DNA of 19,154 nt. Source: Collinsella sp. (GTDB lineage Bacteria; Actinomycetota; Coriobacteriia; Coriobacteriales; Coriobacteriaceae). Of the stretch, positions 15,038-19,154 are shown one piece after another. Location: NCBI GenBank assembly GCA_014871605.1, contig WGSQ01000017.1, positions 1-19,154 on the forward strand. Reading direction: 5' to 3'. A program made the position numbers and the translations under genes. The notes below the pieces were generated by a model, which was not told where the DNA came from, did no database searches, and saw nothing but the letters and a program-made list of their open reading frames with translations. Each line of letters starts with the position of its first letter. Position 1 is the first letter of the stretch.

Positions 15038-16280
15038 ATGACGAAAGGTCTGCACGTGCCTTCCGAGATCGGCAAGCTCAGGAAGGTCTGCCTGCACCGT
15101 CCCGGCGACGAGCTCCTCAACCTGCCGCCCGACGAGCTCGAGCGACTCCTGTTCGACGACGTCCCGTTCCTGGAGGTCGCGCAGCAGGAGCACGACACCT
15201 TCGCCCAGATCCTGAGGGACCAGGGCGTGGAGGTCCTCTACCTCGAGAACCTCGTCGCCGAGGTGTTCGACCAGGTCCCCGGCGCCCGCGCCGAGTTCAC
15301 CGACCAGTACATCGCCGAGGCCGGCATCCGCGGCCAGCACATGCCGCAGATCGTCCGCGAGAAGCTGGACTCCATCGAGGACAACCTCGAGTTCGTCAAG
15401 AAGACCATGGCCGGCATGACCAAGTCCGAGATCGACATGCCCCTCACGGCGTCCACGACCCTCGACTCCCTGGTCAACTCCGAGTCCGAGTCCGACCTGA
15501 TCATCGACCCGATGCCCAACCTCTACTTCACCCGCGACCCGTTCGCGGTCGTCGGCGAGGGCGTCAACCTCAACCGCATGTACTCGGTCACCCGCAACCG
15601 CGAGACCCTGTACGGCAAGTACGTCTTCAAGTACCACCCCGACTACAAGGACGTCTCGCTGTACTTCCGCCGCGACTGCCAGTTCCACACCGAGGGCGGC
15701 GACGTGCTGAACATCAACGAGAAGACCCTCGCCGTCGGCATCTCCCAGCGCACCCAGGCCGCCGCGATCGACGTCATGGCCCAGAACATCTTCTGGAACT
15801 CCGACTCCAAGGTCGAGCGCATCCTGGCCTTCGACATCCCGGTCTCGCGCGCCTTCATGCACCTCGACACGGTCTTCACCCAGATCGACGTCGATAAGTT
15901 CACGATCCACCCCGCCATCATGGGCACCCTGCGCGTCTACGAGCTGACCGCCGGCAAGAACCCGGGCGACGTGAACATCCGCCTGATCGAGGACACCCTC
16001 GAGCACGTCCTGGAGGACGCCACCGGCGTCGACCAGGTCAAGCTGATCCCCTGCGGCGGCGGCGACCCGATCGCGGCCTCCCGCGAGCAGTGGAACGACG
16101 GCTCCAACACCCTGTGCGTCGAGCCCGGCAAGATCTGCGTCTACGCCCGCAACACCGTCACCAACGACGTGCTGTACAAGGAGGGCCTGGACCTTCTCGT
16201 CGTGCCCTCCGCCGAGCTCTCCCGCGGCCGCGGCGGCCCGCGCTGCATGAGCATGCCCTTCTGGCGCGAGGACCTCTAAG
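15014..16280 (+). repeat. Identical direct repeat, copy 2 (partner 11926-13192)
   Basis: Second member of the 1,267-bp identical pair, offset 3,088 bp. Recombination between the two would delete or amplify a 3,088-bp segment holding one arcA and the aminotransferase gene. Confidence 0.9.
15038..16279 (+). CDS. arcA: Arginine deiminase, copy 2
   Basis: The 413 residues are identical to copy 1, with the same catalytic Asp167, Glu219, His275, Asp277 and Cys403, and no silent differences were seen. This copy is followed after 105 bp by arcB on the same strand and then by the exchanger gene, the classical order of a catabolic arginine operon. The leader and promoter are distinct in sequence from those of copy 1 but share the operator layout. 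Two hairpins between this gene and arcB could make the arcA message more abundant than arcB. Confidence 0.97.
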   Translation: MTKGLHVPSEIGKLRKVCLHRPGDELLNLPPDELERLLFDDVPFLEVAQQEHDTFAQILRDQGVEVLYLENLVAEVFDQVPGARAEFTDQYIAEAGIRGQHMPQIVREKLDSIEDNLEFVKKTMAGMTKSEIDMPLTASTTLDSLVNSESESDLIIDPMPNLYFTRDPFAVVGEGVNLNRMYSVTRNRETLYGKYVFKYHPDYKDVSLYFRRDCQFHTEGGDVLNINEKTLAVGISQRTQAAAIDVMAQNIFWNSDSKVERILAFDIPVSRAFMHLDTVFTQIDVDKFTIHPAIMGTLRVYELTAGKNPGDVNIRLIEDTLEHVLEDATGVDQVKLIPCGGGDPIAASREQWNDGSNTLCVEPGKICVYARNTVTNDVLYKEGLDLLVVPSAELSRGRGGPRCMSMPFWREDL

Positions 16281-16291
16281 TCTTTCCGTTT

Positions 16292-16339
16292 CCGGTGCGG
16301 TCCCCCTACAACCGCACCGGCTTCGCCCGTTAAACGGGC
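16292..16339 (+). other. Two intercistronic hairpins between arcA copy 2 and arcB
   Basis: A 10-bp perfect stem (16292-16301 with 16311-16320, loop CCCCCTACA) is followed by GCCCGT-TAA-ACGGGC (16325-16339). Neither has a T-tract. Likely an mRNA processing/stability element or partial terminator. Confidence 0.6.
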
Positions 16340-16384
16340 ACCACTAATACTTACGTAATTCATTTCTTCGAAAGGAATCAAACC

Positions 16385-17380
16385 ATGGGTGTTAACCTCT
16401 CCGGCCGTAGCTTCCTCAAGCTTCTCGACCTCACCACCGAGGAGATCGAGTACCTGCTCAAGCTCTCCAAGAACTTCAAGGATATGAAGCGCGCTGGCGT
16501 TCCGCACCGCTATCTCGAGGGCAAGAATATCGTTCTGCTCTTCCAGAAGACCTCTACTCGTACCCGCTGCGCCTTCGAGGTCGGCGGCATGGATCTGGGT
16601 ATGGGCGTGACCTACCTCGATCCGGGTTCGTCGCAGATGGGCAAGAAGGAGTCCATCGAGGACACCGCCCGCGTTCTCGGCCGCATGTATGACGGCATCG
16701 AGTTCCGTGGCTTTGCCCAGGACGACGTCGAGGAGCTCGCTGCTAAGTCCGGCGTGCCCGTGTGGAACGGCCTGACCACCGAGTGGCACCCCACCCAGAT
16801 GCTCGCCGACATCCTGACCGTCCAGGAGAACTTCAACTACGACATCAAGGGCAAGACCCTCGTCTTCATGGGCGACTGCAAGAACAATGTCGCTCGCTCC
16901 CTCATGGTCGTCTGCTCCAAGCTCGGCATGAACTTCGTGGCCTGCGGCCCCGAGGAGTGCATGCCCGCTGACGACGTCATCGAGGCCTGCAAGCCCATCG
17001 CCGAGGCTAACGGCTGCACCATCAAGCTGACCACCGACGTCAAGGACGGCGTCACCGGTGCCGACGTTATCTACACCGACGTGTGGGTCTCCATGGGCGA
17101 GCCCGACGAGGTCTGGGCCGAGCGCATCGCTCAGCTCACCCCGTATCGTGTTACCTCCGAGGTCATGGCTATGGCCAACCCGGGTGCTATCTTCCTGCAC
17201 TGCCTGCCCAGCTTCCACGACACCAACACCCCGCTTGGCGCCGAGAAGTGCGAGCAGTTCGGCATCACCGAGCAGGAGGTCACCGACGAGGTCTTCGAGA
17301 GCCCCGCTTCCAAGGTCTTCGACGAGGCCGAGAACCGCATGCACACCATCAAGGCTGTCATGTACGCCACGCTCAAGTAA
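16385..17380 (+). CDS. arcB: Ornithine carbamoyltransferase, catabolic
   Basis: The 331-residue enzyme splits citrulline with phosphate into ornithine and carbamoyl phosphate in the arginine deiminase pathway. It carries the carbamoyl-phosphate loop STRTR at residues 57-61, HPTQ at 135-138, the ornithine-side DVWVSMGE, and HCLPSFHD with His272 and Cys273. The HCLPSFHD form and the extended C-terminus ending MHTIKAVMYATLK are typical of catabolic rather than biosynthetic enzymes. AAAGGA lies 7 nt before the ATG. It follows arcA copy 2 by 105 bp and is followed by a strong terminator, so arcA-arcB is probably one transcript and the exchanger has its own. Carbamate kinase is not next to it. Confidence 0.97.
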   Translation: MGVNLSGRSFLKLLDLTTEEIEYLLKLSKNFKDMKRAGVPHRYLEGKNIVLLFQKTSTRTRCAFEVGGMDLGMGVTYLDPGSSQMGKKESIEDTARVLGRMYDGIEFRGFAQDDVEELAAKSGVPVWNGLTTEWHPTQMLADILTVQENFNYDIKGKTLVFMGDCKNNVARSLMVVCSKLGMNFVACGPEECMPADDVIEACKPIAEANGCTIKLTTDVKDGVTGADVIYTDVWVSMGEPDEVWAERIAQLTPYRVTSEVMAMANPGAIFLHCLPSFHDTNTPLGAEKCEQFGITEQEVTDEVFESPASKVFDEAENRMHTIKAVMYATLK

Positions 17381-17395
17381 GAGCATCTAGCATCT

Positions 17396-17430
17396 CGCTC
17401 GGGGTGTATTGCTGCACACCCCGAGCGGTT
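17396..17430 (+). terminator. Intrinsic terminator after arcB
   Basis: A 12-bp perfect stem (17396-17407 with 17416-17427), an 8-nt loop and then GTTTTA, 15 bp after the arcB stop. Confidence 0.85.
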
Positions 17431-17527
17431 TTATCTGGTAATAATCTCGCATCAAGCGGCAGGCACGGCACGGAAGAGCCGCTTCTGGCGAGATCAGTAA
17501 ATGATTTATGAAGGGGGGATGAGAACT

Positions 17528-19006
17528 ATGACTGAGACCGCTAAGAAAAAGCGCGGTATGCCTTCATCGTTCACCATTCTTCTTGCTCTGCTGGCAATTG
17601 TCGCAGTGATTACCGTTATCGTCTCCGGCACGTCCGGCGGCGCGGTTACTGCCGCCCGTCTGAGCGATTTCTGCACCGCCCCGATTAAGGGCTTCGCTGA
17701 CGCTCTGCCCGTCTGCCTCTTCGTTATGATCCTGGGCGGCTTCCTCGGCATGATGACCGAGACCGGCGCTCTGGACAACGGCATCGCCGTTCTGGTGCAG
17801 AAGCTTAAGGGCAACGAGATTATGCTCATTCCCGTGCTGATGCTCATCTTCTCCCTCGGTGGTACCACCTATGGTATGTGCGAGGAGACCGTTCCCTTCT
17901 ACGCCCTGCTCGCCGCTACCATGATGGCTGCTGGCTTCGACCCCATGGTCGGTGCCGCTACCGTCCTGCTCGGCGCTGGCTGCGGCTGCCTGGGCTCCAC
18001 GGTTAACCCGTTCGCCGTCGGCGCTGCCGTCGACGCTCTGACCGGCGTTGGCATTGAGGTCAACCAGTCCATCATCATCGGCCTCGGTGCCGTCCTGTGG
18101 ATTGTCACTACCGCTATGTCCATCTTCTTCGTGATGAGCTACGCCAAGAAGGTCAAGGCTGACAAGGGTTCCACCATCCTGTCGATGCAGGAGCTCAAGG
18201 ACGCCGAAGAGGCTCACGGCAAGGCTGCTTCCGAGGTCCACAAGGAGGTCAAGCTCACCGGTCGTCAGAAGGGTGTTCTGATCGCCTTCGCCTTCACCTT
18301 CGTCGTCATGATCGTCGGCTTCATTCCGCTGGCCGACCTCAACGAGGGCGTCGCCAACTTCTTCGACGCTGGCGCTGTCTACGACGCCGACGGTAACGCC
18401 GTCGTCCAGGGCTGGTCTGCCCTGATCACCGGCCTGCCCATTGGCCAGTGGTACTTCGACGAGGCTTCCACCTGGTTCTTCCTCATGGCCGTCCTGATCG
18501 GTATCATCGGTGGCCTGTCCGAGAAGCAGATCGTTAACACCTTCATCACCGGCGCTGCCGACATGATGTCCGTTGTTCTCGTCATCGCCCTCGCCCGTGG
18601 TATCTCCGTCCTCATGGCTAACACCGGCCTCGACGTCTTCGTCCTCGACGCTGCCGCCAATGCCCTGGCTGGCCTGTCCGGCGTGATCTTCGCTCCCATG
18701 AGCTTCCTGGTCTACTTCGGCCTGTCCTTCCTGATCCCCTCGACCTCCGGTATGGCCACCGTCTCCATGCCCATCATGGGACCGCTGGCTGTTAAGCTCG
18801 GCTTCTCGCCCGAGGTCATGGTCATGATCTTCTCCGCCGCCATCGGTGTCGTGAACCTGTTCACCCCGACCTCCGGCGCCATCATGGGCGGTCTCGCCCT
18901 GGCCAAGATCGAGTGGACGACCTGGCTCAAGTTTGCCCTTAAGCTCATCGTCGCGCTCTCCGTCGTCTGCGCCATCATCCTGACCGTCGCCTGCGTGTTG
19001 CTCTAA
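17528..19006 (+). CDS. DcuC/YfcC-type transporter, probable arginine/ornithine exchanger
   Basis: A 492-residue membrane protein with about 11-13 hydrophobic spans and a charged cytoplasmic loop near residues 207-248 (from about KKVKADKG to LTGRQK). Paired hairpin-like polar motifs are GGTTYGMCEETVPF in the first half and SFLIPSTSGMATVSMP and LFTPTSGAIMGG in the second. These match the YfcC/DcuC family, to which the streptococcal ArcE arginine/ornithine exchangers belong, rather than the APC-type ArcD. Its place after arcB supports exchange of arginine for ornithine; C4-dicarboxylate or peptide-like substrates are the alternative. I chose the ATG at 17528, with AAGGGGGG about 9 nt upstream; ATGs at 17501 and 17519 lack a well placed ribosome site. 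Confidence 0.85.
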   Translation: MTETAKKKRGMPSSFTILLALLAIVAVITVIVSGTSGGAVTAARLSDFCTAPIKGFADALPVCLFVMILGGFLGMMTETGALDNGIAVLVQKLKGNEIMLIPVLMLIFSLGGTTYGMCEETVPFYALLAATMMAAGFDPMVGAATVLLGAGCGCLGSTVNPFAVGAAVDALTGVGIEVNQSIIIGLGAVLWIVTTAMSIFFVMSYAKKVKADKGSTILSMQELKDAEEAHGKAASEVHKEVKLTGRQKGVLIAFAFTFVVMIVGFIPLADLNEGVANFFDAGAVYDADGNAVVQGWSALITGLPIGQWYFDEASTWFFLMAVLIGIIGGLSEKQIVNTFITGAADMMSVVLVIALARGISVLMANTGLDVFVLDAAANALAGLSGVIFAPMSFLVYFGLSFLIPSTSGMATVSMPIMGPLAVKLGFSPEVMVMIFSAAIGVVNLFTPTSGAIMGGLALAKIEWTTWLKFALKLIVALSVVCAIILTVACVLL

Positions 19007-19139
19007 GTACCCAACGGGTACCCCACGGAAACCTTGACGATCCTGTAAAGGATCACCTGGTCATCGTCTGTCCGGTGGGGTCAACCCACCGGTAGACTCC
19101 TACCTTTAGCCCCCTTCCGTTCCGTGCGCGGGAGGGGGC
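19007..19139 (+). terminator. Cluster of hairpins after the exchanger gene
   Basis: Four stems follow one another: 19007-19012 with 19016-19021; 19039-19044 with 19049-19054; 19072-19079 with 19085-19092; and 19109-19118 with 19130-19139 (10 bp, one G-U). The last precedes GCTCTTGTGTT and is the likeliest terminator. The others may be stability elements or belong to the next gene's leader. Confidence 0.55.
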
Positions 19140-19154
19140 GCTCTTGTGTTCCCG

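Noticed and set aside
14963..17386. An 807-codon open frame on the minus strand across arcA copy 2 and arcB, and a 509-codon one (11755-13284) across arcA copy 1
   Set aside because: These are mirror frames of highly G/C-ending codons in arcA and arcB. They are Asp/Val/Gly/Leu-rich with no domain pattern or ribosome site, and the plus-strand genes are unmistakable.

Overview
The window reads as chromosome of a high-GC anaerobic actinobacterium, most likely a Collinsella-like member of the Coriobacteriia. This is an inference from the mix of GC-rich codon use, a fermentative arginine deiminase cluster with a DcuC/YfcC-type exchanger, a beta-glucoside PTS and AT-rich intergenic regions. No rRNA, tRNA, CRISPR array or intact mobile element was found.

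Layout. (1) 1-2182, minus strand: a housekeeping run of a DJ-1/PfpI protein, a Maf nucleotide pyrophosphatase (the two overlap by 4 bp) and a P1/S58 peptidase cut by the left edge. (2) 2183-2761: a gene-free stretch with two copies of an 81-bp-spaced inverted-repeat element, a candidate promoter and a strong intrinsic terminator that lies upstream of the next gene. (3) 2762-6775, plus strand: a sugar cassette of an EamA transporter, a GH1 6-phospho-beta-glucosidase and a PTS EIIBC permease without an EIIA domain. (4) 6776-7406: a decayed IS3-family remnant and a perfect 21-bp-arm inverted repeat. (5) 7407-11395, minus strand: an RlmD-type rRNA methyltransferase and a polyphosphate kinase with an unusual Ala/Pro/Glu-rich tail. 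(6) 11396-19154, plus strand: the arginine deiminase cluster, in the order arcA, PLP aminotransferase, a second identical arcA, arcB, and a DcuC/YfcC-type arginine/ornithine exchanger.

How the last block works. The exchanger would import arginine and export ornithine. ArcA makes citrulline and ammonia, and ArcB splits citrulline with phosphate into ornithine and carbamoyl phosphate. Carbamate kinase, which would complete ATP formation, is not in the window and could lie past the right edge. The aminotransferase between the two arcA copies has an unknown substrate.

The most interesting signal is in the two arcA copies. About 1,267 bp, from 24 bp before the ATG to 1 bp after the stop, is identical at nucleotide level, while the flanks have diverged. 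Within the diverged upstream DNA three things are kept. One is a pair of CCGTTC direct repeats exactly 21 bp apart at a fixed distance from the -10 box. The second is a distal GTGAACGGTATC motif. The third is a pair of 5'-UTR hairpins whose arms differ in sequence but still pair. This looks like a specific regulatory module for arginine catabolism, with the genes themselves kept identical by gene conversion.
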